DNA of 64,000 nt, taken from positions 111,929 to 175,928 of the forward strand of contig CALJOK010000029.1 in assembly GCA_937981555.1 (NCBI GenBank), in the 5' to 3' direction. Source of the stretch: an uncultured Saprospiraceae bacterium. Lineage in GTDB: Bacteria > Bacteroidota > Bacteroidia > Chitinophagales > Saprospiraceae. The notes below the pieces were generated by a model. The model searched no databases. It worked only from the letters and a program-made list of their open reading frames with translations, and had not been told where the DNA came from. Below are positions 33,718 to 41,017 of this stretch, piece after piece; the first letter of the stretch is position 1, and each line of letters begins with the position of its first letter. The translations under genes were made by a program, and so were the position numbers.

Positions 33718-35280
33718 ATGCCAAAGCAACAAACTGATTATTTAATTCAGTTAATTAAGTCACTTACCAAGACTGAAAAGAGACAGTTCAGACTTTGGGT
33801 CAATCGGAATCAATCGAATACGGATGTATTATTTTTGCAATTATTCGATTTTTTGGATAAGCAGAAAAAATATGACGAGGAATTAATTTTGAAAAAGAAT
33901 CCGGGAATTAAGAAGCGGCAAATTTCAAATTTGAAAGCGCATCTTTATAAACAATTGCTGGTAGCACTTCGTTTGCAACATCGATCAAAGAATCCTGATA
34001 TTGAGATAAGAGAACGATTTGATTATGCTCGAATTTTATATAATAAAGGACTGTATCGACAAAGTTTGGAAATTTTGGATAAGGCAAAATCATTGGCTAC
34101 TGTTTCAAAATTAGATGCTTTAAAATTGTCGATTTTGGAATTTGAAAAACATATCGAATCGCAGCATATTACTCGAAGTATTGATACCCGTGCCGAAGAG
34201 TTGACTTCTGAATCTTCGATGGTGAGTCGGAGGGCGGTGCAAAAAAATGATTTATCCAATTTAGGGATTCAATTATATGGCTTATATTTAAAAGTTGGAT
34301 ACGTTAGAAGTGAGGAAGAATATCTTTATGTCAAATCATTTTTTTATTCCAATCTGCCAGATTTTGATGTAGAGGATTTAAGTTTTTTTGAGAAAATGTA
34401 TTTGTATCAAGCCTATGGTTGGTACTTTTTTATGACGCAAGATTTTTTGAATTATTATAAATATGCGCAAAAATGGGTAGCCCTTTTTCATGCCAATCCA
34501 GAGATGATTGAAAAGGAAATGCCACTTTATTTGAAGGCGGTTCATAATTCTTTGAATGCACTTTATTTAGCGCAGCATCATAAGAAATTTTCCAAAGCCT
34601 TACAATTGTTAGAAGATATTGGGGAGAAATATTACCAAAAGAAATCAGTCAATATTGATAGTCTTTTGCATATCTACCTTTATTTTAATCGAATCAATTT
34701 GCATTATTTGGAAGGTACTTTTACCGAAGGTTTGAAATGGGTACCAAGGTTGAATGAAAAATTAGCGTCCAATGAATATAATTGGGACGACCATCGAGTG
34801 ATGGTTTTTAATTATAAAATCGCTTGCATGTATTTTGGAAGTGGAGATGATGAAACGGCGATTGATTATTTGAATGAAATTATTAATCAAAAAAGTCCTG
34901 ATTTTCGAGAAGACATTCAATGCTTTGCGAGGATACTTTGCTTGATTGCTCATTTTAATTTAGGGAATGATTTGTTGGTGGAATATCAAGTTAAATCTGT
35001 GTACCGATTTTTGACAAAAATGAAAGATTTAGAATTGGTGCAAAAAGAGATTTTAAAATTTATTAGAAAAATTCCTCGCATCAAAAAGGAGAATTTGAAG
35101 AATGAGTTTGTTGAATTGCGCGATACATTTTTGAAACTTCGAGAAGCGCCTTATGAAAAAAGGCCATTTTTATATTTAGATATTGTTTCTTGGCTGGAGA
35201 GTAAAATAGAGGATCGTCCGATTCAAGATATTATTCGAGAGAAGTTTTTGGAAAGGGAAAAGCCGAGGGAGGATGTTTAG
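33718..35280 (+). CDS. Helical-repeat (TPR-like) protein of unknown function
   Basis: A 520-residue cytoplasmic protein with no signal peptide or membrane segment. The first 80 residues contain SLTKTEKRQFRLWVNR and a KKRQISNLKAHLYKQLL segment; the rest is almost entirely alpha-helical with aromatic residues at TPR-like spacing (ILYNKGLYRQSLEILDKAK, LYLAQHHKKFSKALQLLEDI, GSGDDETAIDYLNEIIN). Proteins of this layout recur in Saprospiraceae-type genomes without assigned function. It is divergent from leuA and followed 3 bp later by a perfect palindrome. A scaffold or regulatory role would be a guess. Confidence 0.78.
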   Translation: MPKQQTDYLIQLIKSLTKTEKRQFRLWVNRNQSNTDVLFLQLFDFLDKQKKYDEELILKKNPGIKKRQISNLKAHLYKQLLVALRLQHRSKNPDIEIRERFDYARILYNKGLYRQSLEILDKAKSLATVSKLDALKLSILEFEKHIESQHITRSIDTRAEELTSESSMVSRRAVQKNDLSNLGIQLYGLYLKVGYVRSEEEYLYVKSFFYSNLPDFDVEDLSFFEKMYLYQAYGWYFFMTQDFLNYYKYAQKWVALFHANPEMIEKEMPLYLKAVHNSLNALYLAQHHKKFSKALQLLEDIGEKYYQKKSVNIDSLLHIYLYFNRINLHYLEGTFTEGLKWVPRLNEKLASNEYNWDDHRVMVFNYKIACMYFGSGDDETAIDYLNEIINQKSPDFREDIQCFARILCLIAHFNLGNDLLVEYQVKSVYRFLTKMKDLELVQKEILKFIRKIPRIKKENLKNEFVELRDTFLKLREAPYEKRPFLYLDIVSWLESKIEDRPIQDIIREKFLEREKPREDV

Positions 35281-35282
35281 GA

Positions 35283-35370
35283 TTTGCCACAGACTAACAC
35301 AGACTTAACTGACTTCCCATTCCTCCTTATTGCGGGGAAGTCAGTTAAGTCTGTGTTAGTCTGTGGCAAA
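35283..35370. repeat. 88-bp perfect palindrome (36-base arms, GCCACAGACTAACACAG type)
   Basis: The arms 35283-35318 and 35335-35370 are complementary at all 36 positions, with a 16-base loop. It starts 3 bp after the stop codon of the 520-residue protein gene and ends about 165 bp before the DUF5686 gene. The outer end TTTGCCACAGACTAA resembles the end of the element at 39842. Confidence 0.95.
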
Positions 35371-35535
35371 ATAATTTACAGCAAAAAAACTTCACCTTTC
35401 TATAACTTCTCACCTCCTAATCCGTTAAACTTCTTATAAAACGGATCTTAACTTTTGTTTCCAACCTTTCATTTTTTAAGTTCGTTTTTCTACTCGAAAA
35501 TCTAATGAATTTTGTACGTCTACAAATTTTAAAAA

Positions 35536-38013
35536 ATGAAATACTTATACCTGCTTTTATTTGTTTTTTCTAACAATGTATTTGCATCCGCTCAAGTTTC
35601 GGGAAAAGTGACTGATTCAAATGGTGAACCTTTGCCTTTTGCCAGTATCTACATCCAAGGAACCACCAATGGAACGACCTCTAATATTGAAGGAAATTAT
35701 GAATTTGAATTGGAAAAAGGAACGTATCAATTGGTCTTTCAATTTGTAGGTTTTAAACAAAAGGTAGAAAGCTTAACTGTTGATAATCAGCCAATTAAGT
35801 TAGATGTAGTATTGGAGGCAGAGTCGTTTGGATTGAATGAAATTGTAGTAGCTGCAGATGCTGAAGATCCAGCTTATGCGATTATTCGGCAAGCGCAGAA
35901 AAAGCGAAAATACTATAAAGAACAGGTCAAACAATATCAATGTAATGTGTATATCAAAGGTGGAATTAAATTATTGGATGCTCCGAAAAAAATATTAGGA
36001 CAAGATGTAGGCGATCTTGGCGGACAGTTGGATTCTAATCGGCAAGGCATTGTTTATTTGTCAGAGTCAGAAGCAATTTTAAATTTCAAACAACCTGATC
36101 GATATAAAGAAATTATGACTTCTTCGAAAGTGAGTGGGGATGATAATGGATTTAGTTTTAATCGAGCTTCCGAGATGGATTTTAATTTATATAAAAATTC
36201 TGCGCTTTATTTTTCTAATCGAGAAGTCGTTTCGCCTATTTCTAACAATGCTTTTACATATTATCGGTATAAGTTGTTAGGTACTTTTTTTGATGAAAAA
36301 GGATTGCTGATTAATAAAATTGAAGTACTGCCGAAGAGAAAAGAAGATCCAAGTTATGGAGGTATCATATATATTGTTGACAAAATTTGGGTCATTCAAT
36401 CGACCGAACTTTTTCTTACCGCCAAGTCTATGAAGCAAGCAGCTGTTGATACGATGTGGCTTAAACAAGTACATGTTCCAGTTGCCGAGCCTGATGTGTG
36501 GAGGATGTTTTCCCAAACGATTTCATTTACAGGAGGATATTTTGGATTTAAATTAAAAGGAGATTTTACAGGGATATTTAAAAATTATAATCTCAATCAG
36601 ATTTATGAAGATGATTTTTTTGACAATGAGGTTCTGGTTTTTGAAAAAGGAGCGAATGAAAAAACCTTGGATTATTGGAAAGAATCTCGACCGATTCCGT
36701 TGACTGAAGAAGAGAGTACGGATTATGTCAAAAAAGATAGTTTATCTGAAATTTGGGATTCGAAAGAATATAAAGATTCGATAGATTTAAAAAATAATAA
36801 ATTCAAACTGACGAATATATTCTTTGGATATTCTTACCGTAATTCTTGGAAACGAAAATCATTTAGTATACGTGCACCTGTTTCTACCTTTCAATTTAAC
36901 CCAGTTCAAGGTGGAACCATTTCTTTAGATTTTAATTATCGAAAGGCTTTTGGTGAACGAAATTTGAGTTATTATTTTATCAATCCAAAAATTCAATATG
37001 GTTTTGGGGATAAAAAAGTGAGGGCGAGAGTTACTTTTTTTAGACAATTTAATGCGACTAATTTTTCTCGATTATATCTGTCGGGAGGGAGAGAGGTGAT
37101 GCAATTTAATAGTGATAATCCGATTGGGCCGTTGCTTTCTGCGATGTATAATTTGTGGGATAAACAGAATCTGATGAAGCTGTACAATCGGGATTTTGTC
37201 TATTTGAATTTTGGCAAAGAAATCCGAAATGGCGTGCGACTTCGATTAGCTTCTGAATATGCTAGACGAAGCAAACTTAATGTCAACACTCAATATAGTT
37301 GGAAAAAGAAAGATGAACTTTATGAAAGTAATCGACCTCAAATAAATGAAGTGGATGTAAGTGATTTTATGGAAGAGGAACAATCTATATTCTATATTGA
37401 TGCTAGTCTTCGAATTCGTTTTGCTCAAAAATATTTAACCTATCCAGATCGGAAATATATTATGGGATCGAAATATCCTACTTTTAATATCAACTATCAA
37501 AAGGCAATTCCTATCAATAATAATTTTTCTGGATTTGATAAAATAACATTATCTATTTCAGAGGATTATATAGGTATGGGAGTGCGAGGTCATTCTGAAT
37601 TTAATATTAAAGCAGGTACCTTTTTCAATCAAAAAAGAATGCAAGTGGTGGACTATCAACACTTCGGAGGGAATGAAACTTTTATTGGAAATCCAAATGT
37701 GTATGCTAGTTCATTTTTGCAGTTACCTTATTATTCTAATAGTACTGCGGGAGATTTTGTAGAGGCGCATTACCAGCACCACTTTGATGGTTTTTTTATG
37801 GATAAAATTCCTTTGATTCGGAAGTTTGGTTGGCAAACTGCGGTTGGTGTTAATTTTTTATATACTGCTTCTCAGCAGGATTATACAGAAGTTTATTTTG
37901 GAATAGATAATATTGGTGTTAAGATTTTTCGCTTGTTTAGGGTAGATGTGGTTAGTTCATTTCAACAAGGGAAGTTTGATCGTGTGGGGGTAGTGTTGGG
38001 GATAAAACTTTAA
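35536..38013 (+). CDS. DUF5686 outer-membrane protein with carboxypeptidase-like regulatory domain
   Basis: An 825-residue protein with a Sec signal (ending SAQ). Residues 20-100 form a carboxypeptidase-regulatory-like beta-sandwich (VSGKVTDSNGEPLPFASIYIQGTTNGTTSNIEGNYEF), as in TonB-dependent receptors. The rest, starting with AYAIIRQAQKKRKYYKEQVKQYQCNVYIKG, is a DUF5686-type domain ending in many beta-strands and a final GVVLGIKL, consistent with an outer-membrane barrel. No TonB plug domain is seen, so it is not a classical receptor. It stands alone between a palindrome and a convergent C39-peptidase gene. Its function is unknown. Confidence 0.82.
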   Translation: MKYLYLLLFVFSNNVFASAQVSGKVTDSNGEPLPFASIYIQGTTNGTTSNIEGNYEFELEKGTYQLVFQFVGFKQKVESLTVDNQPIKLDVVLEAESFGLNEIVVAADAEDPAYAIIRQAQKKRKYYKEQVKQYQCNVYIKGGIKLLDAPKKILGQDVGDLGGQLDSNRQGIVYLSESEAILNFKQPDRYKEIMTSSKVSGDDNGFSFNRASEMDFNLYKNSALYFSNREVVSPISNNAFTYYRYKLLGTFFDEKGLLINKIEVLPKRKEDPSYGGIIYIVDKIWVIQSTELFLTAKSMKQAAVDTMWLKQVHVPVAEPDVWRMFSQTISFTGGYFGFKLKGDFTGIFKNYNLNQIYEDDFFDNEVLVFEKGANEKTLDYWKESRPIPLTEEESTDYVKKDSLSEIWDSKEYKDSIDLKNNKFKLTNIFFGYSYRNSWKRKSFSIRAPVSTFQFNPVQGGTISLDFNYRKAFGERNLSYYFINPKIQYGFGDKKVRARVTFFRQFNATNFSRLYLSGGREVMQFNSDNPIGPLLSAMYNLWDKQNLMKLYNRDFVYLNFGKEIRNGVRLRLASEYARRSKLNVNTQYSWKKKDELYESNRPQINEVDVSDFMEEEQSIFYIDASLRIRFAQKYLTYPDRKYIMGSKYPTFNINYQKAIPINNNFSGFDKITLSISEDYIGMGVRGHSEFNIKAGTFFNQKRMQVVDYQHFGGNETFIGNPNVYASSFLQLPYYSNSTAGDFVEAHYQHHFDGFFMDKIPLIRKFGWQTAVGVNFLYTASQQDYTEVYFGIDNIGVKIFRLFRVDVVSSFQQGKFDRVGVVLGIKL

Positions 38014-38121
38014 CCTCAGCTCCTTAAGGCGAGCCTTTTTCGATTATGCCTGTGGCAATTGCAATAGTTATTTATTTTGACGATTCTTCTGAGTATGAAC
38101 TATTAATATATATTCTGTGTG

Positions 38122-38634
38122 TTAAAAACTTGATGTTGGCTCAAAAAGCATAATAATTCCTCTGTTGTTTGATAGAGTATCTTTCGGAATCCAGTTTTTA
38201 CAAAACGCTTCTTTTGAATATTCTATTTTTCCATAGGCAGGATCTGCAATATAAATTTTAGTTTTTGTGGCATAGTAAACAACGACAAAATGATTCCCGT
38301 TCCAATGTAAGATTGCGGGAAGAGGCGCATCTTTGATTAAGTCCTCAAAAGATAACTTTGCAGCGAAACTTTCTAGACCAATGCTATCTGCAGCCTCTTC
38401 CAATCCCCAAAGGGAAGTGCCAGTTTGATCCATTTTTGAAATTATTTCTAACCTTTTTACATCTACCTCTTTTCCATGATATTTACTAATCATTTGCAGG
38501 CAGATGGGGCCACATTGCATTGACGACTGTTGAAGAATAATTGGGAAATCAAGTTTGGCTATTATTCCATCGATTTCTTCACAACTTCCAAAGGTTGAAA
38601 ATATTCCAAGAAGTAGGATTAATCTTATTTTCAT
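38122..38634 (-). CDS. Stand-alone C39-family cysteine peptidase with lipoprotein signal
   Basis: A 170-residue protein from the ATG at 38634 (a TTG nine bases up would add three residues). A signal peptide ends in a lipobox with Cys-18 (TFGSC), so the peptidase should be exported and lipid-anchored. The C39 catalytic set is complete: Gln-35 and Cys-41 in LQQSSMQCGPICLQMISKYHG, His-115 in LHWNGNHFVVVY, and Asp-131 in IADPAYG. C39 peptidases normally form the cytoplasmic N-terminal domain of bacteriocin ABC exporters and cut double-glycine leaders. Here there is no ABC transporter or obvious substrate gene nearby, so a different substrate is likely. A two-helix membrane protein gene lies 18 bp upstream. 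Confidence 0.83.
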   Translation of the reverse strand: MKIRLILLLGIFSTFGSCEEIDGIIAKLDFPIILQQSSMQCGPICLQMISKYHGKEVDVKRLEIISKMDQTGTSLWGLEEAADSIGLESFAAKLSFEDLIKDAPLPAILHWNGNHFVVVYYATKTKIYIADPAYGKIEYSKEAFCKNWIPKDTLSNNRGIIMLFEPTSSF

Positions 38635-38652
38635 ATTTTTCAAAAAACTATA

Positions 38653-38868
38653 TTAATCTTTCGGCATTTCGGTATTAGTTCTTGATAAAAAGATTAATAA
38701 AACGCCCACAAGTACCATTAAGATTTTGATGAAAAATGAAGCGGTCCCTCCTAATTTTTCCAAAAATAATAAAGGGGTGAATTTTGCACCAACAAGACTT
38801 AACGAAAGTGCGTACATTCCTGATAAGAAAAGAATGAATCCAATTACGGTAATGATATTTTTATTCAT
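38653..38868 (-). CDS. Small two-helix membrane protein
   Basis: A 71-residue protein with two hydrophobic helices (about 6-26 and 45-63, GFILFLSGMYALSLSLVG and FIKILMVLVGVLLIFL) separated by a short loop (KFTPLLFLEKLGGTAS). It starts with a clear ATG and lies 18 bp upstream of the C39-lipoprotein gene, which suggests co-expression. The family is a small hypothetical one of Bacteroidota; I do not know its role. The LGG in the loop is not a double-glycine leader, because it lies between membrane helices. Confidence 0.7.
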   Translation of the reverse strand: MNKNIITVIGFILFLSGMYALSLSLVGAKFTPLLFLEKLGGTASFFIKILMVLVGVLLIFLSRTNTEMPKD

Positions 38869-38954
38869 AAATTATTTATTTTGACTTCACAAAAGTAAAT
38901 AAATATTCAACATCAGATGTCTAATTCTGTTCAATTTCATTTTGGAAAAAGAAC

Positions 38955-38962
38955 TATATTTG
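38955..38962 (+). promoter_or_regulatory. -7 promoter box upstream of HMG-CoA lyase
   Basis: TATATTTG is an exact TAnnTTTG match. It is 13 bp from the ATG, giving a very short leader. I do not see a good TTTG at -33. Confidence 0.45.
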
Positions 38963-38975
38963 TGTTCTTAACCAA

Positions 38976-39839
38976 ATGCCTAATATGATAAAATTAATAG
39001 AGTGCCCACGTGATGCCATGCAGGGAATTAAGGAATGGATTCCCACAGAAAAAAAGGTAGCATATATCAATAAATTACTAGAAGTCGGTTTTGATACAAT
39101 TGACTTTGGAAGTTTTGTTTCTCCCAAGGCAATTCCTCAGATGAAGGATACCGCAGAAGTTTTGAGTCAATTGAATTTGACGGAGAATTCTTCTAAATTA
39201 TTGGCGATTGTAGCTAATGAAAGAGGAGCTAGAGATGCGAGTCAATATAAAGAAATTAAATATTTAGGTTACCCATTTTCTATTTCTGAAACCTTCCAAT
39301 TACGAAATACGAATGCCACAATAGAAGAATCTTTAGATCGAGTAAAATCAATTCAAGAACTTTGTATGAAGCATGGAAAGGAGATGGTGGTGTACATTTC
39401 GATGGGTTTTGGAAATCCGTATGGCGATGAATGGAATGTAGAGATTGTACAGAAATGGGTGGATGAATTAGACAAAATTGGGATTAGAATATTTTCTCTT
39501 TCTGATACGATTGGAGTTTCTAATCCGCAGACGATTCGGTATTTATTTTCTAATTTGATTCCAGCATATCCTCATATTGAGTTTGGTGCTCACTTGCATA
39601 CTCAGCCACATAATTGGAAGGAAAAAGTGGAAGCTGGTTATGAAAGTGGTTGCAAAAGGTTCGATGGAGCGTTACGAGGATTTGGAGGATGTCCGATGGC
39701 AAAAGATGATTTGACTGGAAATATGGCGATGGAAAACATGACGCATTTTTTTAATGCAATTGGGGAAGATTTGGGTTTGAATCAGGGAGCATTTTCGGAG
39801 AGTTTGATGATGACGAATTCGGTATTTCCGATACATTAA
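38976..39839 (+). CDS. Hydroxymethylglutaryl-CoA lyase
   Basis: A 287-residue enzyme that splits HMG-CoA into acetoacetate and acetyl-CoA in leucine degradation and ketone metabolism (called MvaB or HMGL elsewhere). The HMGL-like barrel starts IKLIECPRDAMQGIKEWIPTEKK with the substrate arginine, then FDTIDFGSFVSPKAIPQM, the metal-binding HLHTQPHNW, and the catalytic-loop cysteine in GALRGFGGCPMAKDDLTGN. All expected residues are visible. The gene is single and stands 5.5 kb away from the leu operon, so biosynthesis and breakdown genes lie in one region but in separate units. Confidence 0.92.
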   Translation: MPNMIKLIECPRDAMQGIKEWIPTEKKVAYINKLLEVGFDTIDFGSFVSPKAIPQMKDTAEVLSQLNLTENSSKLLAIVANERGARDASQYKEIKYLGYPFSISETFQLRNTNATIEESLDRVKSIQELCMKHGKEMVVYISMGFGNPYGDEWNVEIVQKWVDELDKIGIRIFSLSDTIGVSNPQTIRYLFSNLIPAYPHIEFGAHLHTQPHNWKEKVEAGYESGCKRFDGALRGFGGCPMAKDDLTGNMAMENMTHFFNAIGEDLGLNQGAFSESLMMTNSVFPIH

Positions 39840-39841
39840 TT

Positions 39842-40044
39842 TTTTTGCCGCAGATTAGGCTGATTGTTTATGATAATTAGACATTATTCTAAATGGATTT
39901 TTAGCTTCGTAACTCCTTGATAATCAATGGTGTTTTTTCCGAAAAAAGCGATTTAGAATAATGTCTATTATGCTTTTTCTTTTTATCAAAAAAAAGTAGC
40001 CAATCATAAGAGGATATAAAAATCAAATAAATCTGCGGCAAAAA
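39842..40044. repeat. 203-bp composite palindrome between HMG-CoA lyase and a lipoprotein gene
   Basis: Outer arms TTTTTGCCGCAGATT (39842-39856) and AATCTGCGGCAAAAA (40030-40044) are perfect. Inner arms AGACATTATTCTAAAT (39879-39894) and ATTTAGAATAATGTCT (39951-39966) are also perfect, with a weaker pair in between. It starts 3 bp after one stop codon and ends 2 bp before the next, filling the whole convergent gap. The ends resemble those of the element at 35283. Confidence 0.92.
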
Positions 40045-40045
40045 A

Positions 40046-40852
40046 CTACTTCAATAAAAAATCAAATGCTTTATTTTTGGTTAACCTTAAAACATCTTCT
40101 TGGTGACTCGGGATTCCAAAAAAAGTAATTCTTTCTCTTTCAAAAATACTTTCCAATTGACCTTGTCCCAAATCAGAATTGATTGTCATGTCAGAGAAGT
40201 CTACATTAAAATTTTCTAAAGTTTTTCCTTTCCCTATTTCAAATTCGCTATTTTTTGAATCAGCAGAAGGAGGAAGCATTCCTTCAATAACGTGGTAAGT
40301 AACTACTAACTTGGCACTATCAGGTTTGATGATAAGCATCCACGAATTATCATGACCGCCCAAAGTGTATACTCCCACCAATTCATTTAATTCATGTTTT
40401 GGAAAAGCATCGTAGTTACCATTTTTATTTTTTTTGATTTGAATGAGTTCGGTATAATCGTATTTTCCAGTTTCTTTCTCCTCATACATTTGCCCATAAT
40501 TCACCGCATAATTTCCATTAGCTTTTTGGTAGAGGTAAAAATATTCCCCTGCTCCAGCCCACCAACCTCCGCATGCTTCTAGTGCATCTGTAGGCATTTG
40601 ATATTGAGCATAATTTTCTTTTTTAAAAGTTTCGCAAGCTAAAATATCAGCGAGTTTTATTTTTTCCTCATTAAACATCAAATGAATAGAGTGAGAAGGA
40701 GCACCTTCCATCGTTGAAGTTTCAGGTTGACAAACTAGACTTAATTTTGGTGGTTCGCTTGATAGATTTTTATCCTCCTCATTATTAGTAGAGTTAGAAT
40801 TGCAGGCGCTAAGAAGGAAACAAAAACAAAGAAATATTAACGAGTTTTTCAT
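40046..40852 (-). CDS. Lipoprotein of unknown function
   Basis: A 268-residue lipoprotein (lipobox LLSAC, Cys-17) with a linker rich in Asn, Ser and Glu. The mature domain has aromatic and Gly-rich segments (ACGGWWAGAGEYFYLYQKANGNYAVNYG, GVYTLGGHDNSWMLII) that suggest a beta-sandwich. I do not recognise the family and see no catalytic motif. It is divergent from the FG-GAP gene at 41018 and ends against the composite palindrome at 39842. Confidence 0.68.
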   Translation of the reverse strand: MKNSLIFLCFCFLLSACNSNSTNNEEDKNLSSEPPKLSLVCQPETSTMEGAPSHSIHLMFNEEKIKLADILACETFKKENYAQYQMPTDALEACGGWWAGAGEYFYLYQKANGNYAVNYGQMYEEKETGKYDYTELIQIKKNKNGNYDAFPKHELNELVGVYTLGGHDNSWMLIIKPDSAKLVVTYHVIEGMLPPSADSKNSEFEIGKGKTLENFNVDFSDMTINSDLGQGQLESIFERERITFFGIPSHQEDVLRLTKNKAFDFLLK

Positions 40853-40952
40853 TTTTACAAATTTATTTATTTTATAATAATAGGACTTCTTCTAGAAGGG
40901 AGCATTAATTAATATGTAATGTACTTAACATTATTAAATATGGAAAATTTCA

Positions 40953-40981
40953 TTTGGTAATGAAAAATAAACCTAATTTTA
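40953..40981 (+). promoter_or_regulatory. Candidate promoter of the FG-GAP cargo gene
   Basis: TTTG (40953-40956), 17 bases, then TAATTTTA (40974-40981), one mismatch from TAnnTTTG. The predicted start is about 30 bp upstream of the ATG at 41018. Confidence 0.45.
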
Positions 40982-41017
40982 GAGGTTCTAAATTATGCTA
41001 ATAAACTCAACTAAATA

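Noticed and set aside
38653..38868. Bacteriocin precursor with a double-glycine leader next to the C39 peptidase
   Set aside because: LGG lies in the loop between two membrane helices, not at the end of a short leader.
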